A stretch of 64,000 nucleotides of DNA from Adiantum capillus-veneris (GCA_014529385.2 CM043963.1:69840912-69904911), one strand, 5' to 3'; shown: positions 10,386 to 20,930, numbered from the stretch's first letter. The notes: generated from the sequence alone by a model not told the origin. Numbers and translations are program-made.

Positions 10386-11102
10386 GACATTATACGCGTA
10401 TGATGTCTTTTTTCACAGATTTAGACTATTTTGGTTATGCTCACTCTCAGTAGCCCCCTTATGCTCTTTTCACTCACAAAATTCAGTTTGAACTCTGTTT
10501 GAGCAAGTTATGGCTAATTTAGGCTTTTCTTGGCAATTTTCCGCTTTTGACTTGTTTTGGGTCAATTATGATCCAAATGGGATGAAACTTGAAATATAAC
10601 CTCTAGACAGCTATTACAATGGATCTGTGTTGGCAAAGTATCAAAATATGTCCAAAATTAGGTAAAAGACATAATACGCGTATGATGTCTTTTTCCTCAA
10701 TTTGGGTCAAGACTTGATATTTATGCTTTCTACAGTGTTTGTAACAATCTTGTCAGGTCAGATATCAAAATTAAGCAGTGGATGTGCTAAAAGACATTAT
10801 ACGCGTATGATGTCTTTTGTCCTAGATTTTGACTATTTTTGGTTTTAAGCCTTCTCCAATGTTTATAATTGAGTTTCAAGTGTTTTTGTCAGGTTTGAAT
10901 GTAAAAACAAGATCTGAATCCAAAATTTCCTATTCTTTGCATTTCTTGGACTCCGACTTGTCTTTTTGGGTTTCTTTGAGTGTTAATGCTCTTGTTTTAA
11001 GTTGAAATTAGGGTATAACCCCCTTTTTGAACACTTTGGTAAAGTCAAAATTTTTGTTTTGGTCTCTGTTTGGTCATTTAGACATCATACGCGTATGATG
11101 TC
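10386..11102 (-). promoter_or_regulatory. Palindrome array in the leader of the gag fragment (4 sites)
   Basis: Four 22-bp sites built from half-site GACATCATACG and its reverse complement lie at 10386-10407, 10668-10689, 10793-10814 and 11081-11102. Three carry a single change in the left half (GACATTATACG or GACATAATACG). Centre-to-centre spacing is 282, 125 and 288 bp. The arrays of copies A and B, counted from the ORF outward, are spaced 283, 134-135 and 285 bp. The intervening DNA shows only patchy similarity. Function is not known. Confidence 0.9.
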
Positions 11103-11154
11103 TAAAGTTGCAGATTTCCAGTTTTTTGGCACAGAATCCTTCTTAAAGCTTACT

Positions 11155-11850
11155 CTAGTGCAAGATCTCCCTAATAAAGTTTGTATGGGTGGTAGTAAAG
11201 CTAGACATTTGCTTTCAAACTATTCAGACTCCCAAAGTCCCAATGAGTTTCAGTTGTGGAAAAAGGTGTGTGACATTACCACCTACAAAGGTAATGAAGC
11301 AGCCCTAGGAATTAAGCGTGCTCGTGTATGGCAGTCTACTGATGATATTCTTCATCTTCTCGAAAAGGCAAAGCTAACCAATGATGAGATATCCACCCTA
11401 GAAATTCTCTCGGTTATCTATCAAAAGCTTCAAAATACTGGACTAGTTCTTAGTCTCAAGAAAATAGAGCTTTGTCAACCTCAGACTACTTTTTTGGGGG
11501 TGGAGATCTTCTCTGGATGTATCAAAATGCAGGAGCATGTTCTAAAGAAGTTATTAGAGTTTCCAGATTAACTGCAGGATCGTAAACAGGTTCAATCATT
11601 TGTAGGATGTCTGCAATGGATCGTGCCACAATACCCGCACTTGGCAAAGGATCTGCTACCCTTCAAGCAGCTGGAACGTAGCAAGGAATTCTTTTGGTGT
11701 GAAAATTTGTCTATGGCTATGCACACAATCAAGGACATTTTCCAAAAATTACCTCCTTTGCAAATCCCTACGCACAATCATATTATTGTATATTCAGACG
11801 CATCTGAAGAGGCATGGGGAGGAATACTATGTGAACAGGTGAAAAGCTAG
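11155..11850 (+). pseudogene. Endogenous caulimovirid fragment: RT end and RNase H start (plus copy)
   Basis: Two joined viral pieces. 11155-11400 is an uncharacterised coding segment that recurs at 20667-20910. 11410-11845 encodes the end of a pararetroviral RT and the start of RNase H, including the VYSDASEEAWGG strand with the first catalytic Asp. The latter is a near-identical inverted copy of 12555-12985. A stop at 11569-11571 breaks the frame. RT/RNase H of these viruses copies pregenomic RNA into DNA. The fragment forms one arm of an inverted repeat around 11855-12555. Confidence 0.8.
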
Positions 11851-12239
11851 ATGGTAGACTCGTGAGTGGTCTATAGGAGAGAAACTTATGCGCTCTGGAT
11901 GAAAGGTGCCTCCTCCTTTGAGTTCTCTCTTCTTTATAGTAGAGGAGTGCGGATGGCTTCCAACATACGCAAATGCGTGGTAGGTGTAGGTAGGTGTAGG
12001 TAGGTGCAGGTGTCACTTTTCAAGGTGTCTAGCATATGAAAATGTCTTTAGAGATAGTGCTTGGTAAGAGCGCTTGTTACTTTACAGGGTGTCCAACACA
12101 TGTTGGTTGCTTTGTAGAGTAAACATCTCTTTACAGGTGTCGATGAGTGCAGGTATATATACAAAAAGTATAGTATCTTTTGCGTTACAGCTGAGCTTGA
12201 ATCCATTTTTTCTCAGAAAGTGGAATGTGACGTCATGGC
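11851..12239 (-). promoter_or_regulatory. Viral intergenic region with relic promoter signals
   Basis: This directly follows the RNase H stop on the minus strand. Reading minus, TGACGTCA (12228-12235) resembles the as-1/TGACG element of plant pararetrovirus promoters. It is followed by TATATATA at 12154-12161 and by TATAAA at 11933-11938. A short GGTAGGTGTA tandem repeat sits at about 11980-12010. Promoter assignment is inferred from position and motifs only. Confidence 0.4.
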
Positions 12240-12911
12240 TTAGGTAGATTTGACACGTGATAATAAATCGGCAATATTATTTGGGCACCCAAGCACATAT
12301 TCATAAGTCACATCAAAATGACTTAACTTGTAAGCCCATCTGTAGATGCGAGCATTTCCCACATTTCCTGCATTCTTTTCTTGAAGGAATTTATCAAAAT
12401 GTTTTAAATCACTTCGTAGGGTGAATGGCACTCCTAATAAAAATAATCGAAATGATAGCACAGCATTCACTCCAGCTAGCAGTTCTCTTTGGATTGAATG
12501 ATACCGTTGCTCAGCATCTTTGAATCTTCCAGAAGCCCATCTACAAATGATAGGTGTATCATTCACCTGTTCACATAGTATTCCTTCCCATGCCTCTTCA
12601 AATGCGTCTGAATATACAATAATATGATTGTGCGTAGGGATTTGCAAAGGAGGTAATTTCTGGCAAATGTCCTTGATTGTGTGCACAGCCATAGACAAAT
12701 TTTCAGACCAAAAGAATTCCTTGTTACGTTCCAGCTGCTTGAAGGGTAGCAGATCCTTTGCCAAGTGCGGGTATTGTGGCGCGATCCATTGCAGACATCC
12801 TACAAATGATTGAACTTGTTTACGATCCTGCAGTTGATCTGGAAACTCTAATAACTTCTTTAGAACATGCTCCTGCATTTTGATACATCCAGAGAAGATC
12901 TCCACCCCCAA
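12240..12911 (-). pseudogene. Endogenous caulimovirid RNase H domain
   Basis: A 223-codon open frame covers the end of the RT connection and a full RNase H-like domain. The first catalytic strand VYSDAFEEAWEG, an ICRWASGRFKDAEQRYHSIQRE segment with the conserved Glu helix, and an LRSD strand with the next Asp are visible, and the frame ends ADLLSRV. This order is typical of Caulimoviridae pol C-termini. It degrades the RNA strand during reverse transcription. It is separated from the upstream RT frame by a stop and frameshift near 12912-12920. It is one of the better preserved parts of the locus. Confidence 0.85.
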
Positions 12912-12920
12912 AAAAGTAGT

Positions 12921-13765
12921 CTAAGGTTGACAAAGCTCCATTTTCTTGAGACTAAGAACTAGTCCAGTATTTTGAAGCTTTTGCACAAACCGCTTAAGAT
13001 GTTTGATATGGCTTTCAACATCCTTAGAGTAGACCAAGATATCATCAATATACAGCAGTAAGAATTCCTTGCAATATGAGAAAAGAACCTCAATTCTTTC
13101 TTGGCAGAGTGAGGGAGCAGGCTTTAGTCCCATGGGTAAAACTGTCCATTCAAACATTCCATGGGGGACAACAAAACTAGTTTTGTATCGATCAGCAGGT
13201 CTGATCTTAAATTGCCAAAATCCACTCTTTAAATAAAATTTGGAGAATACTTGACCGTCCTTGATTCGGCGGAGCAGATCATCCTTTAGTGGTAAAGGAA
13301 AACGTTTGTGTTACGGCATAAGCCGGTGTGTGCCATATGTTGCACCTTGGGCATATTGGATGGTCTTGAACCATAGAGGGGATGCCAAGGGGTGTGGCGC
13401 ATGAGGAGCGAGGGAACACTACAAACCTATAAGAATGGGCTCTTATACCCTTTGTAATCATCAAGCTTTCATCAATCTAATCAGTTATGGCGGTGGACGT
13501 TAATCTCTTTCTCTCTATGTGAGAATCTCTCTCTCTCTCTCCTCTTCTCTGTAGAGGGCTCTTCCCCCTCTAACAGTTTGGCCTCTAGCCAGTCATTGAT
13601 TGGTTTATAATTAATGACTAGCCTTTTCTTCCCTCTCTTTTGCTCTGAATGATTATTTACATAAAACGCTTGACAAGCAAAAGCATTATTAGAGGGAACA
13701 ATCAAACCAGTTTGCAAGAGTTGATCAATTTCTTCCTTGCATAGCTTTGTGTCTTCCAGAGACAT
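12921..13765 (-). pseudogene. Endogenous caulimovirid reverse transcriptase, broken
   Basis: Pararetroviral RT in pieces. 13576-13765 has the N-terminal part (LVINYKPIND motif). 12921-13300 has the fingers/palm part with MGLKPAPS and the YIDD active site (around 13040-13055). Between them lies a 267-bp solo LTR (13309-13575), and frameshifts occur near 13160 and 12915. The enzyme would convert viral RNA to DNA in the cytoplasm. It lies downstream of protease and upstream of RNase H on the same strand, as in the viral polyprotein. It cannot be expressed as one protein here. Confidence 0.85.
13309..13575 (-). mobile_element. 267-bp solo LTR (or TRIM-like LTR) with 5-bp target duplication
   Basis: On the minus strand it runs TGTTAGAGG...CCGTAACA with the inverted ends TGTTA/TAACA. 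GTTTG occurs on both sides (13304-13308 and 13576-13580), a 5-bp target-site duplication. Inside are a (CT/GA)n tract (about 13510-13545) and GGGTATAAGAGCC (about 13437-13449), a TATA-type promoter. It interrupts viral RT between the NYKPIND motif and the next conserved block, so it arrived after viral integration. No internal region remains, which fits LTR-LTR recombination. Confidence 0.88.
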
Positions 13766-13782
13766 TCTTGGGTGAGTAGCTT

Positions 13783-14395
13783 TTAATCCTGCGGGTTGTG
13801 GGGTACCTGGCAGTGAGACCCAGTATTCTTCTTTGTCCAGAAGGCTAAGGGGTTTTCACTAGTTTGCTTAGCCAACTGATTAGCAAGTGATTGAAGCTCA
13901 GAATGATGTTTTAGTTTTTTGGCCTCAAACCATGCCAAAAAACGTTCATTTCTGTGAGGATTAGGGAGTGTTGGAATTACTCCCCCCAGTAGAAGAGCTC
14001 CCCGAGCTTTAGTAAGAACTGTGTAGGGCTTAGCATCAAGGCGAAAGCTGATAGAAAGATCAGGATTTACCGTGTAGGGCGTGAGCTGAGATATGATATC
14101 AGCACCAAGAGTAAGGTCAGTGTTAGGATGAGGATGAAGATAGAGAGTGACCTGCATCTTAGCATGGCCCAAAGCCAATTTACACATGAAAATTGTAGAA
14201 ATGCACCCACGAGTGTTGTTGGCATAAGAAACAGTAATGCCATGAGAAAGCTTGGTTACCAAATGTTGAGGAACCAAAGCTTGGTTGATGTAGGAAACAA
14301 CAGACCCTGAATCCCATAAAGCATCAAGTCGGAAAGATTGCTCAGCTATGAATTTGATCCAAGCTTCAGAGTAGAAAACTCTATTGTACTTGGGA
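13783..14395 (-). pseudogene. Endogenous caulimovirid aspartic protease
   Basis: The minus-strand frame begins near 14395, where ALWDSGSVVSY carries the D-S-G catalytic motif of retropepsins (about 14295-14325). An LGADIISQL segment follows about 70 residues later, equivalent to the family's ILG strand. The annotated ATG at 14277 falls after the active site, so the real frame starts further upstream. The enzyme processes the viral polyprotein. It sits between the capsid region and RT. The active-site triad is intact, but the polyprotein around it is broken. Confidence 0.72.
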
Positions 14396-14845
14396 TCAAA
14401 AATTGATGATACTACAGCTGTTTATGGGCTGAGGAGGAATCCAATCGGTAGGGGCTTCATTGGCAATATCGGTCATAGCGACTACATCAGACAGATGGTT
14501 AGCGAATTCATAAACATGATCAATCTTTGTTTCTAGAGTAGCTAATTGGATTTCAACAGAACGAATCTGATTTTGTAGTTGATCACATTTAGCATGTACC
14601 TCCTGTATAGCTTGGAGAATAGCTTGATCATTCTTGCTACAAATCTGAATATACTCACAAGCTTCAGTTAGAGGATGATCTCTAGCGGTAGAGTCTTCAG
14701 GTATATCTTCATCAAGTTGTACTGCTGATGGATTCTGAGGATATCTTTCTTGATGTCTACTTGTTTCTTTATTGGGAAAAAAACGAGTAGAAGCAGCTTC
14801 TCTTCTTTGATGAGTTGTGGCAGATTCTCTGTTATGATTCATCAT
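14396..14845 (-). CDS. Viral coiled-coil ORF between capsid and protease
   Basis: A 149-codon frame: a charged N-terminal half (about residues 1-60), then a probable coiled coil at about 70-115 with heptad-spaced Ile/Leu (ILQAIQEV...LQNQIRSVEIQLATLETKI). Its place between capsid and protease suggests a linker region or a virion-associated-protein-like segment of the polyprotein. No sequence motif proves this. It may be only an open part of a longer viral frame. Confidence 0.5.
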   Translation of the reverse strand: MMNHNRESATTHQRREAASTRFFPNKETSRHQERYPQNPSAVQLDEDIPEDSTARDHPLTEACEYIQICSKNDQAILQAIQEVHAKCDQLQNQIRSVEIQLATLETKIDHVYEFANHLSDVVAMTDIANEAPTDWIPPQPINSCSIINF

Positions 14846-14884
14846 CCTTCGCCAATCTTCCCTCAGGGCAATAGCAGGGGCATC

Positions 14885-16720
14885 TTAAACCATATCTCTA
14901 AATAGAGGTAAAGGTCGATATCGCTGCTGCTCTTTGCGGGACAGATCAAGCTTGAGCGGAGGATACTTATTTCTCCATTCTTCCAATTCCTCGGATGAAC
15001 TAGAACTGGACCCTGGGCTAGATGATTGTTGCTTCTTTTGCCTAGGAAAGGAAAAGGGTTTCCTTACCATATTCTGCATTCGAGGCTCGCTATCGTCAGA
15101 GAAAACAGGTTCCCCTGGAATCTCTGAAGTAGATGAACTTTCAGAAGAATCTGAAGTAGATTCTTCATCAACATCAAAATCAATGTACTCAGCAATAGGG
15201 AAGTCCTTCTGCAAAGTATTACAGTAGATTACCTCATATTCGTAGCGATCCTTTAGGACGGCATTCCCAAATTTCTTTTTTCTTTTTGGACATTCATGAG
15301 TGATATGTCTTGGCTTGTTGCAGATGTAGCACTTCACTTGCCTTCGTTTGTCTTTACTCAATTTCCTTTTTCTGCGAACCACTTTGTATTTCGTGCCAAA
15401 TTTATTTCTGCGAGCTTTGACTTTACAGTTGCATTCTTTGGTTGGTCTGCATCCAAAGGCATTAGCTTTTGTTTCCTTTTCACAAAAACTTGTATTGAAT
15501 CCTTTTACTTTCTTTATTTCTTTCCTTACTCTTATTCTAGCACATTCTAAGTCAGTGACTTCATCAATGAATGAATTTATGTGTGCTAGAGAAAGATTTT
15601 CATCTACATGCAAACCTGCAGTTTTAATCCTTTCTTTAATCAAATTAGAGAAAGGCTCGGGGAAAGAATTCAGGTAGTATTGTTTGTACTCTGTTTTGAA
15701 ATAACCTCCAGGGAAATGATACATTAGCTGTGTCATATGCTGCTAATATTTCTTGACCTGGGTCAAATCACAGAGTCTACTTCTGAAGAAATCTTCCTTA
15801 TTGCGCTCCTGTATCTTATTGGTGGATCATAAAAACTGCATAACTAGAGCTGCAAAAAACAGTGAAATTACATTGTCGAAATTCTCTCGTCCTTCAGGCC
15901 CACCTTGCATGATGTAGGCTTTACTGTCCGGACTGAGATCATCCCACCAGGCTCTTAACATTCCCTGAAAACCGGCTATAATCATGGACACAGATTGCCT
16001 CTGTGTTAGATCTTTATAATTGATTCCATAGTGGGATGAGTTGTAGATGAATTCGAACACTTTCCGAATCTGCTCCTGGGAAAGACCGTCAATATCAAGT
16101 ATGGTCATATCTCCGATCTTTGTGACTCACTTTAAATTTGAGGATGTGGATGAAGGGTATTCAACCTTGACTCCTTCAGTTTCCATTTTGACAGGATTTA
16201 TTATCCTATCTTCTTCATCAAAAGAGAGCAGATATTCTGAGCTGATTACTGACTCATCATCAGAGGAGGCTTCTAGAATAGGAAATATTTGGGGTAACAA
16301 CACATCTAGCTCATCCAATTATTCTTCTTGATATTCCACACATGCGTCATCATGAAATACTGTCCACTCACTATCCTCTGGTAGGATAGTTCTGACAACT
16401 TCTCCTTGTTGTTGCCTCTGTTCCCAAGTCTCGACTTGAGCATTAACCCCCTATCTAATATTGGGATTAAACCCAATATCAGGGTTAAACCCATCCTCTA
16501 GATCTTCTCGGGCAAACGATGACATGTTTGCAGGCAGCTGGGTTACTATTTCGATGGTGGGTTCATGTAGAACAGCTGAAAACATTCTTGGGAAATTCTT
16601 GTCACTGGATTGATTGTCGTACTGAATCAATTGTACAGGCTGCAGAGGTTTTTCTTCCTTTCCTTCCTTTTTATCTTTCATGTCTTGATATATTACCCCC
16701 CGGGGAAAAGAAGTAAGCAA
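14885..16720 (-). pseudogene. Endogenous caulimovirid capsid protein region, frameshifted
   Basis: Five successive minus-strand frames (16720-16451, 16494-16306, 16318-16127, 16108-15827, 15736-14885) together look like one capsid gene. It has an acidic N-terminal arm, a capsid core with a conserved AWWDDLS region (about 15940-15960), and a basic C-terminal part with a zinc knuckle C-x2-C-x4-H-x4-C (about 15285-15330), followed by a Ser/Glu-rich tail. The zinc knuckle near the capsid C-terminus is a Caulimoviridae hallmark. At least four stops or frameshifts prevent expression. A near-identical copy of 15815-16620 lies at 19556-20355. Confidence 0.8.
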
Positions 16721-17053
16721 AGAAAGTTTATGGAGTACCTGATACTACAGAGCAACAAGTTCTTTCAGAGCATTAGTGTGCCAATTTGAAGAGGACTCCA
16801 AAGGTTGTAGCCTGGTAGTAAGTGAAGGCACAATATATGGCATACTATGAGACAAATCTTTATCATGGATGTCCTTAGCATTCAAGATATCAATACCATT
16901 AGCAACATAGGCAGACGCCACGATGCGATTACATAACTTGCACCGAAATAAACCTTCTAAATCTTTGTAGCTTTCGGGGTGAAGATAGGCTAGAGACGGT
17001 GGTAACCGTATGGCTGCATGAGATTCGACAGAGCTTGAAGAAGCGGCATAGTA
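16721..17053 (-). other. Viral DNA between movement protein and capsid
   Basis: Continues the viral reading with many stops. The same DNA recurs inverted at about 18990-19250. No separate gene is recognised. Confidence 0.6.
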
Positions 17054-17929
17054 CTAGAGTTTAGCTAGTACAGCATCTAATTGCTTCCTTGACTTTGAGC
17101 GGCCCAGTATCTTGTACTGGTCTGAAGATCCAAGCCTTTGCACTTGTAGAGGAGAAGGGGCAGTGACTTCATTTAAACGAGTTTTAGAAATATCTAACTG
17201 CCATTCATCAGGGAATTTAACTTGCCAGGCAACCATTTCAGGTAAGGTGCCCTGAGTGGTCTCATCTACCTTCATGACAATATTTTGTCCCTTGACTAGA
17301 GATGCATCTTCCTTCAGATACCCAGAATTGTATATAGAGGGTAAACATGTGTTTACGGTTCGAATGATCATGCGATATGCAATCTGGAGATGATCAGAAC
17401 TATGCTTAAGATCTAAACCATGGGTTTTGATCAATAGAGACACAATCTCATCAAAGTATTTGTCCGTCAAACTACAAGGGAAATTAGGAAAACATTCTAT
17501 ATAGATGGGTCCATTTGACAGGCTTCCCTGTAGGACACTTATAGTCTGGTCTGCCAGATTCTTATGTCGAGTGTCCAAGAGTGCTCCAATGCATGAGGCA
17601 TTCAAACCTTTATGGAACAAAGGGATTATGCCTATAGCTATATATCCTATATGCATAAACTGATGACCTTTCTTCAAGGCCTTTTGCGTGAACTCAGAAA
17701 GATCTTCAAAGAGATGGATAATATGGTTATCTGTCTCACTATCTCTTACAGTAAGCTTTCCATGTGTTTCATGATACATGGTACTAGCAGAGAGGGCAAA
17801 AGCCTTATGATGTTTATAGATTTGAGCAGAAGAGACCTTTGGTAAGCTCCACTTTCCAGAGGGATTAGCTTGATCGAATTCAATATGATCAGAAAGCAAC
17901 TTCTGAAAGGAAGAGATGATCATAGCCAT
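17054..17929 (-). CDS. Endogenous caulimovirid movement protein (30K superfamily)
   Basis: An uninterrupted 291-codon frame. Around residues 95-140 it has the 30K-superfamily core: a hydrophobic IGYIAIGIIPLF strand, then GALLDTRH with the conserved Asp, then a PIYIECFPNF strand. The protein would help virus pass plasmodesmata. It is the first gene after the tRNA-Met primer site, as expected of Caulimoviridae. Despite the decay of its neighbours this frame has no stop. A truncated inverted copy lies at 18461-18844. Expression from the host genome is not shown. Confidence 0.85.
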   Translation of the reverse strand: MAMIISSFQKLLSDHIEFDQANPSGKWSLPKVSSAQIYKHHKAFALSASTMYHETHGKLTVRDSETDNHIIHLFEDLSEFTQKALKKGHQFMHIGYIAIGIIPLFHKGLNASCIGALLDTRHKNLADQTISVLQGSLSNGPIYIECFPNFPCSLTDKYFDEIVSLLIKTHGLDLKHSSDHLQIAYRMIIRTVNTCLPSIYNSGYLKEDASLVKGQNIVMKVDETTQGTLPEMVAWQVKFPDEWQLDISKTRLNEVTAPSPLQVQRLGSSDQYKILGRSKSRKQLDAVLAKL

Positions 17930-18184
17930 AATGATAGAGGTTAGAGCGGTATGTAGTCACTGGTGGTTGAGCTTGATTAGAGTACGAAGGTGCAGCGCAC
18001 CTGGTAGTGAACTTGATTGGAAGGTATAAGGAGCTGTCAGCGTCTATGTTTGAGCGGCACCAAGCCTAGCGACGACAACTAAAACAGCTAAGGGCTTCCA
18101 ATTTCACTAATATGAGGGTACTCGTTAATTAGCTTCAACAGTTACCACTGGCTATCATAAAGCATTCAAAACCCTCTAAGACTT

Positions 18185-18197
18185 GGCTCTGATACCA
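18185..18197 (-). other. tRNA-Met primer-binding site of the endogenous pararetrovirus
   Basis: On the minus strand the sequence is TGGTATCAGAGCC, complementary to the 3' end of initiator tRNA-Met, the conventional origin of the Caulimoviridae map. It lies about 255 bp upstream of the movement protein ATG. It sits inside the spacer between the two inverted movement-protein copies. Confidence 0.85.
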
Positions 18198-18219
18198 ATT
18201 TAGAACAGGATTCCGGTAA

Positions 18220-18275
18220 TACAGATAGACAAGACTTGAGATATACAGATAGACAAGACTTGGGAGCGGTACACG
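18220..18275 (+). repeat. Short tandem repeat in viral leader
   Basis: ATACAGATAGACAAGACTTG occurs twice in tandem (about 18217 and 18241). It lies in the spacer between the inverted viral arms, near the primer site. Confidence 0.8.
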
Positions 18276-18334
18276 AGATATACAAGAACCAGTAGTTGAT
18301 TTATCATAGAAAGCAAATACACAAAGTTATGAAA

Positions 18335-18925
18335 GCCTTGACATAGACGCTGTCAGCTCCTTATACCTTCCAATCAAGTTCACTACCAGGTGCGTTGCAC
18401 CTTCGTACTCTAATCAAGCTCAACCACCAGTGACTACATACCGCTCTAACCTCTATCATTATGGCTATGATCATCTCTTCCTTTAAGAAGTTGCTTTTTG
18501 ATCATATCGAATTCGACGAAGCTAATCCCTCTGGAAAGTGGAGCTTACCAAAGGTATCTTCTACTCAAATCTATAAACATCATAAGGCTTTTGCCCTCTC
18601 TGCTAGTACCATGTATCATGAAACACATGGAAAGATTGCCGTAAGAGACAGTGAGACAGATAACCATATTATCCATCTCTTTGAAGAGCTTTCTGAGTTT
18701 AGGCAAAAGGCCTTGAAGAAAGGTCATCAGTTTATGCATATAGGATATATAGCTATAGGCATAATCCCTTTGTTCCGTAAAGGCTTGAATGTCTCATGCA
18801 TTGGAGCACTCTTGGACACTCGACATAAGAATCTGGCAGACTAGACTATAAGTTTCCTACAGGGAAGCCTATCAAACGGACCCATCTATATAGAATGTTT
18901 TCCTAATTTCCCTTGTAGTTTGACT
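18335..18925 (+). pseudogene. Inverted copy of viral leader and movement protein N-terminus
   Basis: Reverse-complement copy of about 17490-18055 with a few differences. It reads the movement protein from ATG 18461 for 127 codons, stops at TAG 18842-18844, and then jumps at about 18925 to a piece resembling the viral protease region near 14020. With 17490-18055 it forms a head-to-head inverted repeat around the tRNA-Met site. Confidence 0.85.
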
Positions 18926-19555
18926 GTGTAGGGCTTAGCATCAAGGCAAAAGCTTGTAACAGTGAGACAGATACAACTGTTCCTAAGATTCAGAAGGTTT
19001 ATTTCGGTGCAAGTTATGTAATCTCATCATGGCGTCTGACTATGTTGCTAATGGTATTGATATCTTGAATGCTAAGGACATCCATGATAAAGATTTGTCT
19101 AATAGTATGCCATATATTGTGCCTTCGAAGACCTACTACCAGGATACAACCTTTGGAGTCCTCTTCAAATTGGCACACTAATGCTCTGAAAGAACTTGCT
19201 GCTCTACAGTATCAAGTACTCCATAAACTTTCTTTGCTTACTTCTTTTCCCCGGGGGGAAATATATCAAGACATGAAAGATAAAAAGGAAGGAAAGGAAG
19301 AAAAACCTTTGCAGCCTGTACAATTGATTTAGTACGACAATCAATCCAGTGACAAGATTTCCCAAGAATGTTTTCAGCTGTTCTACATGAACCCACCATC
19401 GAAACAGTAACCCAGTTGCCTGCAAACATGTCACCGTTTGCCCTAGAAGATCTAGAGGATGGGTTTAACCCTGATATTGGGTTTAATCCCAATATTAGAT
19501 GGGGGATTAATGCTCAAGTCCAGACTTGGGACAGAGGCAACAAAAAGGAGAAGCG
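18926..19555 (+). pseudogene. Rearranged viral segment, plus orientation (movement protein/capsid junction)
   Basis: An inverted copy of about 16440-17000. It includes the KDKKEGKEEKPLQPVQLI stretch and the start of the capsid region, with several stops. The join at about 18925 skips the rest of the movement protein. Confidence 0.75.
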
Positions 19556-20355
19556 CTCTTGTATCTTATTGGTGGATCATAAAAACTGCATAACTAGAGC
19601 TGCAAAAAACAGTGAAATTACATTGTCGAAATTCTCTCGTCCTTCAGGCCCACCTTGCATGATGTAGGCTTTACTGTCCGGACTGAGATCATCCCACCAG
19701 GCTCTTAACATTCCCTGAAAACCGGCTATAATCATGGACACAGATTGCCTCTGTGTTAGATCTTTATAATTGATTCCATAGTGGGATGAGTTGTAGATGA
19801 ATTCGAACACTTTCCAAATCTGCTCCTGGGAAAGACCGTCAATATCAAGTATGGTCATATCTCCGATCTTTGTGACTCACTTTAAATTTGAGGATGTGGA
19901 TGAAGGGTATTCAACCTTGACTCCTTCAGTTTCCATTTTGACAGGATTTATTATCCTATCTTCTTCATCAAAAGAGAGCAGATATTCTGAGCTGATTACT
20001 GACTCATCATCAGAGGAGGCTTCTAGAATAGGAAATATTTGGGGTAACAACACATCTAGCTCATCCAATTATTCTTCTTGATATTCCACACATGCGTCAT
20101 CATGAAATACTGTCCACTCACTATCCTCTGGTAGGATAGTTCTGACAACTTCTCCTTGTTGTTGCCTCTGTTCCCAAGTCTGGACTTGAGCATTAACCCC
20201 CCATCTAATATTGGGATTAAACCTAATATCAGGGTTAAACGAATCCTCTAGATCTTCTAGGGAAAACGGGGACATGTTTGCAAGCAGCTGGGTTACTGTT
20301 TCGATGGTGGGTTCATGTAGAACAACTGAAAACATTCTTGGGAAATTCTTGTCAA
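19556..20355 (-). pseudogene. Second copy of viral capsid segment, minus orientation
   Basis: Nearly base-for-base copy of 15815-16620 in the same orientation, including the same internal stops. That shows the duplication happened after the virus had decayed. The copies abut oppositely oriented viral DNA at both ends (about 19555 and 20355). Confidence 0.88.
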
Positions 20356-20930
20356 CAAGCAGTGTATAAAGCACTAAAACAATGGTTTCAAGGTATCCTC
20401 AGTTGTGACCAACAAGTACCTCCTAATCGAAACATGGATGTTCCAAATTGGGATCCTATTCTTTCAATACCACTGATAAATGTGCGTGTGCACCCTTCAT
20501 GTCCGTCTACAAATTCTTGACAAGTTGCTTATGCTCCATATTAATTACGATTAGAGCCTACATAAAGAAGAGAAGAGTGTATAGAACTAGAATCTATTCT
20601 ATCGAATGTTGGTCTACATGGGGGTGTAGTTGAGGTATCAAAAGACAAGAAGGCGTCTGGAAGTACACAAGATCTCCCTAATAAAGTTTGTATGGGTGGT
20701 AGTAAAGCTAGACATTTGATTTCAAACTATTCAGACTCCCAAAGTCCCAATGAGTTTCAGTTGTGGAAAAAGGTGTGTGACATTACCACCTACAAAGGTA
20801 ATGAAGCAGCCCTAGGAATTAAGCGTGCTCGTGTATGGCAATCCTGATGATATTCTTCATCTTCTCGAAAAGGCAAAGCTAACCGATGATGAGATATCCA
20901 CGCTAAAGTTTGTAATCAATAGTTTTATAG
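20356..20930 (+). pseudogene. Viral-type scraps, including second copy of the 11155-11400 segment
   Basis: 20356-20640 is unidentified, with an open stretch of about 50 codons from about 20356. 20667-20910 repeats 11155-11400 almost exactly, then diverges. Confidence 0.65.

Noticed and set aside
10386..11102. Regularly spaced repeats resembling a CRISPR array
   Set aside because: Sites are full palindromes 125-290 bp apart in retrotransposon leaders of a plant genome; no cas genes and spacers far too long.
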